A stretch of 64,000 bases of DNA from the NCBI GenBank assembly GCA_032622095.1, contig CP136067.1:47909549-47973548 (forward strand), in the 5' to 3' direction. The notes below the pieces were generated by a model. The model saw nothing but the letters and a program-made list of their open reading frames with translations, made no database searches and had not been told where the DNA came from. The stretch's first letter is position 1, and each line of letters starts with the position of its first letter. Of this stretch, positions 23,400 to 33,805 are shown one piece after another. A program made the position numbers and the translations under genes. Source of the stretch: Siphonodentalium dalli (lineage: Eukaryota; Mollusca; Scaphopoda; Gadilida; Siphonodentaliidae).

Positions 23400-24215
23400 A
23401 GAAGAAGGTAAGATTCGGCCAAAAAACATGGCCGCCAGCAGTCATCTTGGATTTTACTCTTTGCATGACTAAATCCTTTGGCACGGGCTACAGGTCGTAA
23501 CTTTGGTCGGATCTTCATGAAATTTGTTATAGATGTTAACAATGACATGTAGATGGGAAACGAGTCATTTTGGGGTCATTCGGCCAAAAAACATGGCCGC
23601 CAGCAGCCATCTTGGATTTTACTCTTTGCATGACTAAATCCTTTGGCACAGGCTACAGGTCGTACCTTTGGTCAGATCATTATGAGATTTGTCATGGTTG
23701 TTGACATTGACATGTAGATGGGAACGAGTCATTTTGGGGTCATTCGGCAAAAAAACATGGCCGCCAGTGGTCATCTTGGATTTCAAAATCCAATTCACTA
23801 GCACGGGCTACAGGTCGTACTGTTTGTCTGATCATCATGAAATTTGTCATGGATGTTAATATTCACATGTAGATGGGAACGAGTAATTTTGGGGTCGTTC
23901 GGCCAAAAAAATGGCCGCCAGCAGCCACCTTGGATTTTACTCTTTGCATGACTAAATCCTTTGGCGCGGGCTACATGTCGTATCTTTGGTCCGATCATCA
24001 TGAAATTTGTGATGGATGTTAACAATGACATGTAAATGGGAATGAGTCTTTTTGGGGTCAGTCGGCAAAAAACATGGCCGCCAGTGGTCATCTTGAATTT
24101 TACTCTTTGCATAACTAGGCCTTTCAACTTTCCACATTCCTAATCACTCCATTGACTGTAACACATGAAATTATTCCCTTTCCAAGGTGTCATTGACACT
24201 TTCATTTTTTAGGTG
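23400..24215. mobile_element. Second, left-truncated ~160-bp array element
   Basis: It continues with four to five units of the same array and ends at a second copy of the right terminus (GGTGTCATTGACACTTTCA), so two elements lie head to tail. Confidence 0.6.
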
Positions 24216-24589
24216 TTTAGTTTAGGTCAAAATGGCCGTCAGTTGGGAATTTTCAGGGTGTCAGGTTGGAAATTCCCAAAACTTGGAAAACTTGAGGCCA
24301 GCTTGATGCTTGGATTTTATTTTCAGGTCTAAATTTATAAAAAAAAAAATCTCGCGCTAGGCCAAACCATGTTGGGCTCGGTGTGTCCTGGTCCCTCCCC
24401 CATAGCCAACAAAAAACTGCTAATCAAGTTTAAGAAAAACTAGTCGGATTCTGAATTTGCCCAGAGGTGTAGACCACTGGATGCTCGGATTTTGCAATTT
24501 TCAGGTTCAGATCTCCAAATTATCTCCCACTGGGCTGAACCATGGAACCATATTGGGCCTTTACTTTTTAGTCAAATTATGCTTTGGCG

Positions 24590-25720
24590 AGGTTGGTAGG
24601 CAGGTGGTGGGCATCCGGATGGTGCGAGACCGTTAGCATGATAACTCAGTCGAAGATCAATCAATTTAATTTATATTTTGGTATATGGGGCTGTTGCAAC
24701 AATTTCTAGACCGAGTTCAAAAACCAGGTTTGTCCAATCTTTTCTATGAGGGTTATTGGTCTTAGTTTGTCTATTTTTTAGAGATTTGATCATTCGCGAC
24801 CTTTAGCGCGATAACTCGAACATTGACCGATTTCAACAGTATTCGTATATGAGTCTAAGATCACCTAAATATGGGAGCTGTCAAATTTGAACGATTTTCG
24901 ATTAACATGGCCGCTGGAACCCATATTGGATTTAACTCTGCTTTACTAAATTCTTTAGCACACCTTACAGAGCATATCCCTCATTCGATCATCACCAAAC
25001 TTCATATGGATCCTCGGGGTGACTTCTAGATCGGAGCTTCCGTTTTTCCCGAAATTCATGACATGACCGCCAGCAGCATGCATCTTTGATTTCAAATGTG
25101 AATCCATCAGCACACCATGCAGCCCACATTTATTGGATAATTCTTTTGAAACTTTACAGGCTTGTTTAGGATCTCCTCTAGATGGGAGCTATCGCATTTG
25201 AATAATTTTCGATTAAAAACATGGCCGCTGGCAGCTATCTTTGATTTTACTCTTTGCATCACTAAATCCTTTAGCACACCCTACAGAGCATTTCCCTCAT
25301 CTGATCATCACCAAACTTCATATGGATCCTCGGGGTGGCCTCTAGATGGGTGCTTACCATTTTTGCCCTAATTCTGTTAAAAAAAACATGGCTGCCGGTG
25401 CAGTGGCCATCTTGGATTTTACTCTTTGAGATTTTAATCCTTTAGCACGCCTTATAGCTCACATTTCTTATCCAATTGTCACCAAAACTTCATATGGATC
25501 TTCGGGGTGACTTCTAGATGGGAGCCTCCTTTTTTCCACCAAAAATTCTTCAAAAAAACTTGGCCACCAGCAGCCATCTTTGATTACAAATGTGGATCCA
25601 TTAGCGCATCCTGCAGCCCACATTTATTGGAGAATTGTTTTGAAACTTTACAGGCTTATTTAGGATCAACTCTAGTTGGGCGCTATCGAATTTGAACGAT
25701 TTGAACTAAAACAGTTGGTG
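24590..25720. repeat. Decayed relatives of the ~160-bp array
   Basis: Blocks such as AACATGGCCGCTGG, GATTTTACTCTTTGCATCAC and CTTCATATGGATCCTCGGGG recur at ~160-bp spacing but are strongly diverged. The left part resembles the start of the 9.66-kb element (GCATGATAACTCAGT). Confidence 0.55.
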
Positions 25721-26033
25721 GCCAAAATCAATCATTCTTTTCGGACAGATCCACTCTTTCAAGCAAAAAAACTCGACGAGCACCATATTCAGATGCGCAC
25801 CCCTTGTCTTAAATTACGCCATGATGCCACTGGCACATATTTCAAACAGACACTGTGTGATATCATATGTATGCTGACGACACAAATTTATAGATTGTCC
25901 TCGAAACGAATCAGACGGCTACAGAATAGTGAGGTCGAAATGAACTGTTTCAGACGTCATAGAATGGATGCAATGCAATAACTTGAGACTAAATTACAAT
26001 AAATCTTACGATAAACATGGCAAAGTATACGTA

Positions 26034-26475
26034 CCAGCCATATATGTATTCAGAATATATACATTTTCTATAACTTTCCACAATTTCCAAGTGGAAGCTG
26101 CCAATTTCCACCCAGTGAAGATAACTACGACCAAATTGGGGTGGGGTGCTGATCAGTTGGTGGTATACATGTAGGGTGCGCATGGAGCCATTATAAGTTG
26201 TGCATTTTCCAGAATGGTGACATTCATGGTCTCATATCGCAATATTGGAGTCTGTACCCATACTCTGAATTACCCCTCGGTTGCATCGATAAGAATTTCG
26301 GGAGGCGAATTGAGCCAAATGGCTCCATGCACACCCCATGCAATCTACTGATATTAGCAGAAAGCACCCCACCCCAATTTGGTCCTATAGTTATCTTCAT
26401 TCGTTGGAAATAGGCAGCCTCCACTTGAAAATTGTGGAAAGTTGTAGAAAATTTATATTCTGAATACATGGCTGG
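26034..26475. mobile_element. MITE with ~112-bp TIRs
   Basis: The left end CCAGCCATATATGTATTCAG matches the right end CTGAATACATGGCTGG inverted, and the match extends through CCAAATTGGGGTGGGGTGCT. The total length is 442 bp. The non-palindromic middle is about 210 bp. Confidence 0.75.
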
Positions 26476-26699
26476 CACTTAGAGCCCAAATTTACAGGTT
26501 TAGTGCGACTAAACTTAGAACACATAAGCCTAAAATCGGGCCTAAATGCCGTCTACCAAGAGCTCCAGAGGAAAATCTACACCACCCTAGCTCGGTGGGA
26601 CTAAATTTTTCAACTATATATAGCTGTGTGACAATCGAAATAAGATGAGGTCGTTTCTCTCAATTTGAGTTACATGTGATGTGAACGAAATGGTTGTAA

Positions 26700-26785
26700 T
26701 GTTATCTCGAAATTTCGAGATAGTATGTCGAAATTTCGAGATATTATGTCGAAATTTCGAGATGTTATGTAAAAATTTCGAGATA
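26700..26785. repeat. Short tandem of a palindromic unit
   Basis: The unit ATCTCGAAATTTCGAGATNN is repeated about four times. Each copy is itself a perfect palindrome. Confidence 0.8.
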
Positions 26786-27463
26786 AAAATATTTTTTTGT
26801 TATGTCCCAAATCAGCCACCTAAGTATTGTTGATAATGGACATAACTCAATGGCTTTTTTTTGGAGGTTTTACAGGTTTTCATGATTTTGCATTAACCCA
26901 ATGCGAAGGATCGATATGTGCATTCATTTAATTCCACCGAATTTAACCACGACACTAACATGATATGTTCAAGATTTCTTATCTCCGACCGTTTGACATT
27001 TCACTCTTCAATGGAACACTCTTCATTCATGCTTGTCGTGGGAGTTAATATCGTACGACTTTGGACCTATTTATATCGGTATATGGGAGTTCCGATTAAA
27101 CAGGTAAATATAGAATTTTAGCATTTAAAACAATCTCTTTTTCTTTTTGCTGTTACTTACTGCATATTGTTGACGTATGTGCTTTCAAAATCATATATAA
27201 CACAATAATTAGTACAGTACTGTATGTCGAGATTATCGGTATGTCGAGATTATCGGTCTAGGTTGAACTAAGCCAATGCAGGAGTGGTTGAATCCCAATG
27301 TCTTTTATATACCACGAACAGTTCGATTGATGTCCATGTATTGACAGACTATACATAATACGTCAAACTACCGTAGCTGTTTTAGGGTACGTTCATACAT
27401 TGGCAAGTTTGCACGGCATTTTTTGCATGCGTTTTCTCATAGAAAACCATATGATGCCAGAAT

Positions 27464-27929
27464 ATATGTCACCCGCCATATCAAATCCAGTCGTAAGTCG
27501 GGATTTGTTTTATCCTGTGCCAATGCATTCTCTTATATATGCGAGTCGACCATAGGTCGCCTCGCATATATAAGAGAATCCATTGGCCTAACAATTTTTT
27601 ACAATTTTAATAATGTTTTCTTGTATTCTTTAACAATTTTATAATTTCACCCATACAGATCCCCAGACAAACATGAGCAGACGACACTCTTCTATATGCT
27701 TCTATATATGTGTGGGGCTCCCTGCAGGGTAATGGATGTTTTTTATTTTATGTCCTAAAAATTGTAAGAAACATTTATTTTAAAAAAATGATAAAAATTT
27801 GTTAGACCAATGCATTCTCTTATATATGCGAGGCGACCTATGGTCGACTCGCTTATATAAGAGAATGCATTGGCACAGGGTAAAACAAATCCCGACTTAC
27901 GACTGGATTTGATATGGCGGGTCACATAT
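27464..27929. mobile_element. Double-hairpin MITE with third end type, copy C1
   Basis: TIRs of about 50 bp contain CACCCGCCATATCAAATCC, then the same hairpin core as the TTAA-flanked copies (CCTGTGCCAATGCATTC...GGCACAGGG). Relative to those copies the centre has gained CTTCTATATATGTGTGGGGC. Confidence 0.78.
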
Positions 27930-28203
27930 GAACGGCAAGATGCATCTAAAATGCATATTTACTAAAGCTAACGACATGAGAAGTCAAAATTTCGATAATT
28001 CCACATGTAAACGGTAATGATTGATTCTTGTGAGATAGTTGAATGCTATTTTAGCATCGCCACTATAGTGGAACCACATAGTTTTGGTTTAAACATTGTT
28101 TATTTCCCCATCAGATTTATAATTACACCGAACAGAGAGAGACTATATTTGCAGTAATTTTATGAATTCTCAATTCTGATTGTCATTGTGTTCCGTATTT
28201 TCT

Positions 28204-28283
28204 GGGGGGGGGGGGGGGGGGGAGAGAGAGAGAGAGAGAGAGAGGAGAGAGGAGAGAGAGGAGAGAGAGAGAGAGAGAGAGAG

Positions 28284-28336
<53 letters not shown>
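28204..28336. repeat. Poly-G plus GA microsatellite
   Basis: About 19 G residues are followed by about 110 bp of (GA)n with scattered GG interruptions. Such a tract is prone to assembly and slippage error. Confidence 0.95.
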
Positions 28337-28340
<4 letters not shown>

Positions 28341-28354
28341 TTATTGTTAACCTC

Positions 28355-28985
28355 TCCAATAATGAGATTTCGCATATGAAAAACCGTTGTTAGGTAGACA
28401 TTACTGTTACATTGAAAATTATCGATACAAGTCCAATTAGTCCAATACGATACCAAAGTTAAGGGTCGGACGCACGTTTTGCTAAAATTTCCTGGTATTA
28501 AAAATGGATTTTTCTTATTTCTGTTAGGAATTCTTCCTTTGTGAAATATTTTGTCAGGAATTTCTTTATGAAAAAGAGCGATTATTGTGACACAATATTT
28601 AAGAACCCATATCGACCCATTGGATATTATAACCTCATTTACTTTACTTTATGGCATTAAAACTATTTAAAATTTCACTGTTTTCGGGTACCAAGAACTT
28701 TCTGTAAATAATTGTTTTTCGAAAGTGCAGTTCACATAATCATGATATCAATATATCTCAAGGTCACGAGAGTAGATTTAATTATTATTGATTCGTGAAA
28801 TGTACGATTATTTTCATTTAGAAAGGCAACTACCCCATAAATAATTTTCTAATATTTGAGAATGTTCATGTCATGCCTATTGATCACTGACAAATTGGGC
28901 TCGATTAGCTATTAGGTGATGTCTGTTGACAAATCACTGTAACAGTTTTGTTTACTAAACAATGGTTTCAACTCGCGAAATGTAG
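28355..28985. mobile_element. Family I TIR element carrying a nested family J repeat
   Basis: The ends (GAGATTTCGCATATGAAAAA; CAATGGTTTCAACTCGCGAA) match 20090-20365. After GATACCAAAGTTAA the match breaks and a block related to 43360-43760 begins (GTCGGACGCAC; TTGTGACACAATATTTAAGA). The original sequence resumes near 28890. Confidence 0.55.
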
Positions 28986-29433
28986 TTATTGGAGAACGTT
29001 TATCTATTTCTCCCTGTTCTTATAGTGTTAATGTTTTACCGATATATATATTTTTTTGCACGTTCTACCCCACTGCGAATGCCTTGGGTCCCTTTAAAAA
29101 TGCACGGTCAGATTTTACACCAAAATAAGTCAAAATTTCCTGAGGTAGTTTTTAGCTTAAAATTCAACAGAAAAATTATAAATACCTGCAATCACCATCA
29201 TTTGCAGGACCACAGGCATCGCGAAAGCACACAACGGCGGTCCATCAGTGTTACGTTGAAAATGAGTTCAAAATACTATAATTGAGAATTAACGCTCTTT
29301 ATTGTCTGCCGCCCTCGGAAATGATTCATGGACACTATTTTCAGAGAAAATAATTTGAAGTTTTACCTCGCCTGACAGAAATTCGAAACCGTGTTAAAAT
29401 TTCTTTCTTTTGAAAGATAATACCTGACCAATT

Positions 29434-30452
29434 AAAGGCCCACTTAATTTTCGAGTCACCAATTATGTTTTTTCATAGTGCCTTGATATACGGTTTTAAT
29501 AACAATCTGTGTCATAAAATATTATTAAAATAATATAATTCGTCACCATTTGGAACATCTGTGTCTTAGAAGGTGCCAATAGAGTAATTGAAACTAGCAG
29601 AAATAATAAAACCATTCCCCCCGTTAAGACTCCCAGAATGCAACAGCGTTCAAACTATATTTTATTTTCAATGGAAGGGGAATAATTTTATATCTAAATA
29701 TTTAGAGTTATTCCCCTTCCATTGAAAATAATAGACCTGGTATAGAAACTTCAGCACAGCACAGACGTCGGTTTCTCAACAAAAGCAACATGTTCACAGT
29801 TTATTATATCGAATAAGTTGAAAATACAATGTATTGGAGCTTCCTCTTTCAAATGGTATATAATATGGCATATATTTTATATAATGTGATCTGGGGGTTC
29901 ATGGTATATAATACGGCATATATTTTATATAATGTGATCTGGGGGTTCATGGTATATAATACGGCATATATTTTATATAATGTGATCTGGGGGTTCATGG
30001 TATATAATACGGCATATATTTTATATAATGTGATCTGGGGGTTCATGATATATAATATGGCATATATTTTATATAATGTGATCTGGGGGTTCATGGTATA
30101 TAATACGGCATATATTTTATATAATGTGATCTGGGGGTTCATGGTATATAATACGGCATATATTTTATATAATGTGATCTGGGGGTTCATGGTATATAAT
30201 ACGGCATATATTTTATATAATGTGATCTGGGGGTTCATGATATATAATATGGCATATATTTTATATAATGTGATCTGGGGGTTCATGGTATATAATACGG
30301 CATATATTTTATATAATGTGATCTGGGGGTTCATGGTATATAATACGGCATATATTTTATATAATGTGATCTGGGGGTTCATGATATATAATATGGCATA
30401 TATTTTATATAATGTGATCTGGGGGTTCGGAAATTAAGTGGGCCTTTAAAAC
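29434..30452. mobile_element. TTAA-flanked TIR element containing a minisatellite
   Basis: The ends TTAAAGGCCCACTTAATTT are perfect inverted copies at about 29434 and 30452, so TTAA may be the target. A smaller palindrome lies at 29660-29735 (arms ATTTTCAATGGAAGGGGAAT). Most of the right half is the 48-bp minisatellite. Confidence 0.65.
29853..30428. repeat. 48-bp minisatellite, 12 units
   Basis: Twelve nearly identical 48-bp units (GGCATATATTTTATATAATG, TGATCTGGGGGTTCATG). Two subtypes differ at the start (GGTATATAATACGG or GATATATAATATGG) in the order mTTTMTTTMTTM, where the first unit is intermediate. 48 is divisible by three, so long open frames exist on both strands. I regard these as artefacts of the repeat. 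Confidence 0.95.
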
Positions 30453-30642
30453 GATCTAATTATTTTCTAGTAGAAAACGCACCAATAGTTGTTTTTGGTG
30501 CCAAGTCTGACGGGCGTCTTTATTGAGTACATGTATGATTCACACATTATTTGGAACTACATCCTGTATCTACTTGCGCGGCGAACACCGAAGTCTGAAT
30601 ATTTGAACATTCAATTCTAACACAATCATTTACAATTTACAG

Positions 30643-30799
30643 ACATGTATCGTCCCAGAGCTATGCTGGTCCTTCAGATGACATTGGTAATCCTCGCCGG
30701 ACTGAGTCAATTAACTATTGGGCTCCAGATGCCACTAATCTTCGCCGGGATGGTCCCTTTAAATCTTGGGGGACAGGTTACCAGGACATGTTGAGAAAG
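30643..30799 (+). CDS. Candidate exon of unknown protein
   Basis: The acceptor TTTACAATTTACAG precedes 157 bases with one frame open throughout (52 codons from 30644), closed exactly at a codon edge by the donor AAAG|GTGAAT. Readable pieces are SYAGPSDDIGNPRR, ESINYWAPDATNLRRDGPF and SWGTGYQDMLRK. The composition is balanced and the codons look normal, unlike the repeats around it. I do not recognise the family. Neither a preceding nor a following exon could be found nearby. A second frame encodes a signal-peptide-like start (MLVLQMTLVILAGLSQL) but stops at TGA, so it is the weaker reading. Confidence 0.4.
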
Positions 30800-30937
30800 G
30801 TGAATAATGCCCTAACTTTGCGCACATATATGGAGCTTTATATTATGCTATATGTTTACACCGGGTCAGCGGGCGACAGTATACATGCAGTTGTCGCCCG
30901 CGATTGAGTGAGACACGGGGATTTGTCGCCCGCTCGA

Positions 30938-30989
30938 GACCTGGAATGTCACCCGAGGGCCGCCAGGCCCTCGGGTGACATTCCAGGTC
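30938..30989. repeat. Perfect inverted repeat, 24-bp arms, 4-base loop
   Basis: The arms contain GACCTGGAATGTCACCCGAG and its exact inverse. The sequence is GC-rich in an AT-rich setting. It has no T-run behind it and its role is unknown. Confidence 0.85.
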
Positions 30990-31665
30990 GTGGAGAATGG
31001 AGAATTTATTCTCATATTCAGTTCTAAAAGTATACAGTGTCGTAATGGAGTAGTCTGTTTTTCATTTAACTCTTTCACTGCCGATCGCGACTTGAGTCGA
31101 ATTACCCATACACTGCTGATCGCGACTTGAGTCAAATGCTGACACCTTCGTCCCGTAACATCAATCCGTGGGAAATAACTTTATATTATTCTGTGAAAAC
31201 AGTACGTGGTGTAATCAATTTTGTAACGAGAAACTCACGGTTTATTTTTTTATATTTCGGGATGTCGGCCATCTTGTTTTGTGATTAAGTGGTCGCGGTC
31301 CCATGACCCTCCTGGTATGGGAAGTGTTTTCCATTCCACAGAGACAATATACCTACATTATGACACAAACGAAGCCTTCTGTCATAGAGCCAAGATAATA
31401 ACTATTTGGTTTGTGGATTATTGTTTGAAGTTATTAATTATTTTTAAGTTCTTGGTACCTCAAGGGACAACACAAGAAGATAGTTTCAACCCGTCAAATG
31501 TCTTAAAATCCATTCAGATGTCATATACAATGAAGATTAAGATATATGAAATTTAAGAGTTTTCATCAGATAGATCCAAAGAAATTCTTTGTTGAAAATG
31601 TGATGCAATGCCAGACGGCCATTAATGGTATACCCTGAATACACCTATATGAACACACTTTACAG

Positions 31666-31826
31666 AGAGGCGTCACGGAAATGCAACCACCACAGCGACG
31701 ACCGTAACTATGACAACGCAAACACCAGCAAACACGACAGAACCACATGAAAACCGATTTTTGTTTGACTATCAACAGTTCTTGTCAGGAAAATATCGAC
31801 AATCCCGAAAGTGTCAAATCAAATGA
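31666..31826 (+). pseudogene. Upstream duplicate of the Cys/Thr-rich exon, frameshifted
   Basis: After an acceptor-like TTTACAG, an open frame from 31668 matches the downstream exon over its Thr-rich linker (TTVTMTTQTPANTTEPH against TAVTVTTQTTATTTESH) and into FLFDYQQFLSGK. One extra A in GGAAAATATCGAC (the other copy has GGAAATATTGAC) shifts the frame before a TGA at 31824. Either the duplicate is dead, the exon ends earlier, or the extra base is a sequencing error. Confidence 0.45.
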
Positions 31827-31986
31827 AATCAAATTTAATCACGGAACGACCGACTCTTAGTTCGGTCACTTACAAATAAACATATGCATATTTAATAATG
31901 TCACAATCATATTTGTTATATATCAGCCAGGTGTGTGTGTCGATCTATGAGCTTTTTAATGTGTCTAAATTTTTCATTTTTTTAAG

Positions 31987-32471
31987 ACCACCATAGGGCC
32001 ACATCCATGCCAACGACGGCCGTCTGTGAACTCTTGTGCGTACACCACCTCGGGGGTACGGCATGCAATTGCAACAAACCAGATGGTATGACCACGCCTA
32101 TTACGCCCATGCCAACGGCAGACGTCTGTGAACTCTTGTGTGAATACCACCTCGGGGGTACGGCATGTAACTGTACCAAACCAATGAGGCACCAGGAAAA
32201 TGCAATCACCACAGTTACGGCCGTAACTGTGACAACGCAAACAACAGCAACCACTACAGAGTCACATGGCAACCGCTTTTTAGATGACCTTTCACAGTTC
32301 TTGTCGGGAAATATTGACAATCCCGGAAGTGACCACCATGAAGGTACGACCAGACCCATCACGACGCCGACCAGACCGATGCCAACGACGGTGGACGTAT
32401 GTGAAGTCTTATGTGAACAGCAGGTCGGGGGTAATGCATGTAACTGTAACAAGCCTGGGGTGCCGGGATAA
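31987..32471 (+). CDS. Cysteine- and threonine-rich repeat protein, terminal exon
   Basis: Family not recognised. The frame opens after the acceptor TTTTTTTAAG at 31986 and ends at TAA (32469-32471), about 160 codons. It holds three copies of a module with spacing C-x3-C-x4-GG-x2-C-x-C-N/T-K-P (first VCELLCVHHLGGTACNCNKP), separated by Pro/Thr or Thr-rich linkers likely to be O-glycosylated. A longer unit is also repeated: SDHHEGTTRP before the third module corresponds to the exon start HHRATS. So the exon boundary falls within a repeat, as expected for exon duplication. A secreted, mucin-like protein is my guess; the first exon and signal peptide are not identified. The ATG at 32007 is internal and not the natural start. 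AATAAA at 32791 could be the poly(A) signal. Confidence 0.6.
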
Positions 32472-32551
32472 ACACATATGCAGGGACCACGACATGTTTC
32501 CATGGTTATGTTAGGCCAGTTACAGACGTCGTGCTATAATTGCTTCGAATA

Positions 32552-32780
32552 CAATAAGCGAGACCACTGAGTCGTGGCCATATTGGATTCATCCAGCCCC
32601 CGTTCCGCGGTTTAAGTGCTACAGATGGAATTCATGAATATTAAAAAGCTGATATGGAATCGTGAATATTCAAAAGTTCCAAATATGGCATGCACTTCCA
32701 GAACTTTGAAATGTAGCAAACCGCCGAACTGGGTACTGGATGAATTCAATATGGCCACCACTCAGTGTTCTCGCTTATAC
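32552..32780. mobile_element. MITE of ~230 bp with flanking direct repeat
   Basis: The ends GAGACCACTGAGTCGTGGCC and GGCCACCACTCAGTGTTCTC are inverted. ATACAATAAG flanks both sides (up to 10 bp, of which 7-8 is likely the true duplication). It lies 80 bases after the Cys-rich stop, probably in the 3' UTR. Confidence 0.72.
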
Positions 32781-32790
32781 AATAAGATCC

Positions 32791-32796
32791 AATAAA
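32791..32796 (+). terminator. Possible poly(A) signal of the Cys-rich gene
   Basis: AATAAA about 320 bases after the stop codon, just right of the MITE. Confidence 0.3.
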
Positions 32797-33086
32797 GTTC
32801 GATATAACAAACGTTTGATACAGACGGTCATACTTTCATCGCATCGAAAACAATAGGGTGGCCTACATTCTATTCAATGCGATGAAATTACAACGTACAT
32901 GTATGTAACGGGCCTAACACGCAGAATGGCGATCTTCTTTAATAAATTGTGTGGTCAGTAATATAAATATGAAATTTGCCTCACGTTGTCGTCATTACGC
33001 AACTCCAATTATTATAGGGCGGAATATAGGATGGGGGTGGGGGTTCTGAAAGAAAAATCAGTCACAATTTGTGAAATGTTTATCTA

Positions 33087-33092
33087 TTTATT
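33087..33092 (-). terminator. en: Possible poly(A) signal of engrailed
   Basis: AATAAA on the minus strand, about 370 bases after the stop at 33465. Confidence 0.3.
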
Positions 33093-33464
33093 TACTTTCC
33101 GATTTTGAAACCAGAGATGTTTTCCATAAAGAGATGGACCGTCGTACCTGGCAGCCTGTTGCGTCTCCGATGTAATCCATGGATCATCTAACATTGCCTG
33201 TCATATATTGGAAACTTGCACCGTGTTCATGTATATGTGCGACGTGTGTTCAAATGTCTGTTCAGTGGAATTTGTTCACACTCCGCTGATATGTCACTGA
33301 CAAATGTATGTCACATATTTGCGACCAAACACGATTTTTTTTATCTATAGAGCACTATTGCATGCCTTCGGTCCTCCTCTCAGAACATTACAAATCCTCC
33401 TCTAAGATATCAGTGACTTCTCATAATTTGAAGTGGCAGTATTTTAGAAGTACAATTCATACTA

Positions 33465-33805
33465 TCATAAAGTCTGTCCCTGCACAGGAAATCCCGATCC
33501 CGAAATCTGACCATACATCGTCGTCGAATGATTGTATAAACCTTCTCTCTTTAATCGCAACGCGAGGGGGTTCGTAAGCCCGGATGCTTTCTTCTCCTTT
33601 GCTCGTGCGTTTTGAAACCATATCTTGATTTGTAGTTCTGAGAGATTTAGTTCCAGCGCCAGATCGCGCCGGCTCTGCTCCGTTATGTACCGAGTCTGTT
33701 CGAACACACCACTGAGCACTTGTATTTGATTGTTAGTAAACGACGTCCTTGGTCGTTTGACAACGGGTCTCCTTTGACGTTTTCTGGGGTTCTTGCTCCG
33801 AGGAC
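33465..33805 (-). CDS. en: engrailed exon 2 (homeodomain and EH5)
   Basis: It begins GTCCTCGGAGCAAG after the acceptor CTATAACGCAG and ends at the stop codon at 33465-33467, after QGQTL. It carries the whole homeodomain. Confidence 0.93.

Noticed and set aside
21699-24137. Many ORFs of 60-136 codons with MSLLTSMTNFMK-like repeats
   Set aside because: They are frames through the ~160-bp tandem units and follow the repeat period; nothing suggests a protein.
28160-28456. Ser/Leu- and Arg/Glu-rich ORFs on both strands
   Set aside because: They translate a GA microsatellite.
29829-30437. 202-codon repetitive ORF (VYNTAYILYNVIWGF units)
   Set aside because: A by-product of a 48-bp minisatellite; the opposite strand is open too.
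31982-32503. 173-codon minus-strand ORF opposite the Cys-rich exon
   Set aside because: The plus strand has the repeated Cys modules, a consistent acceptor and a stop. The minus frame is only open because of the repeated Thr/Gly codons.
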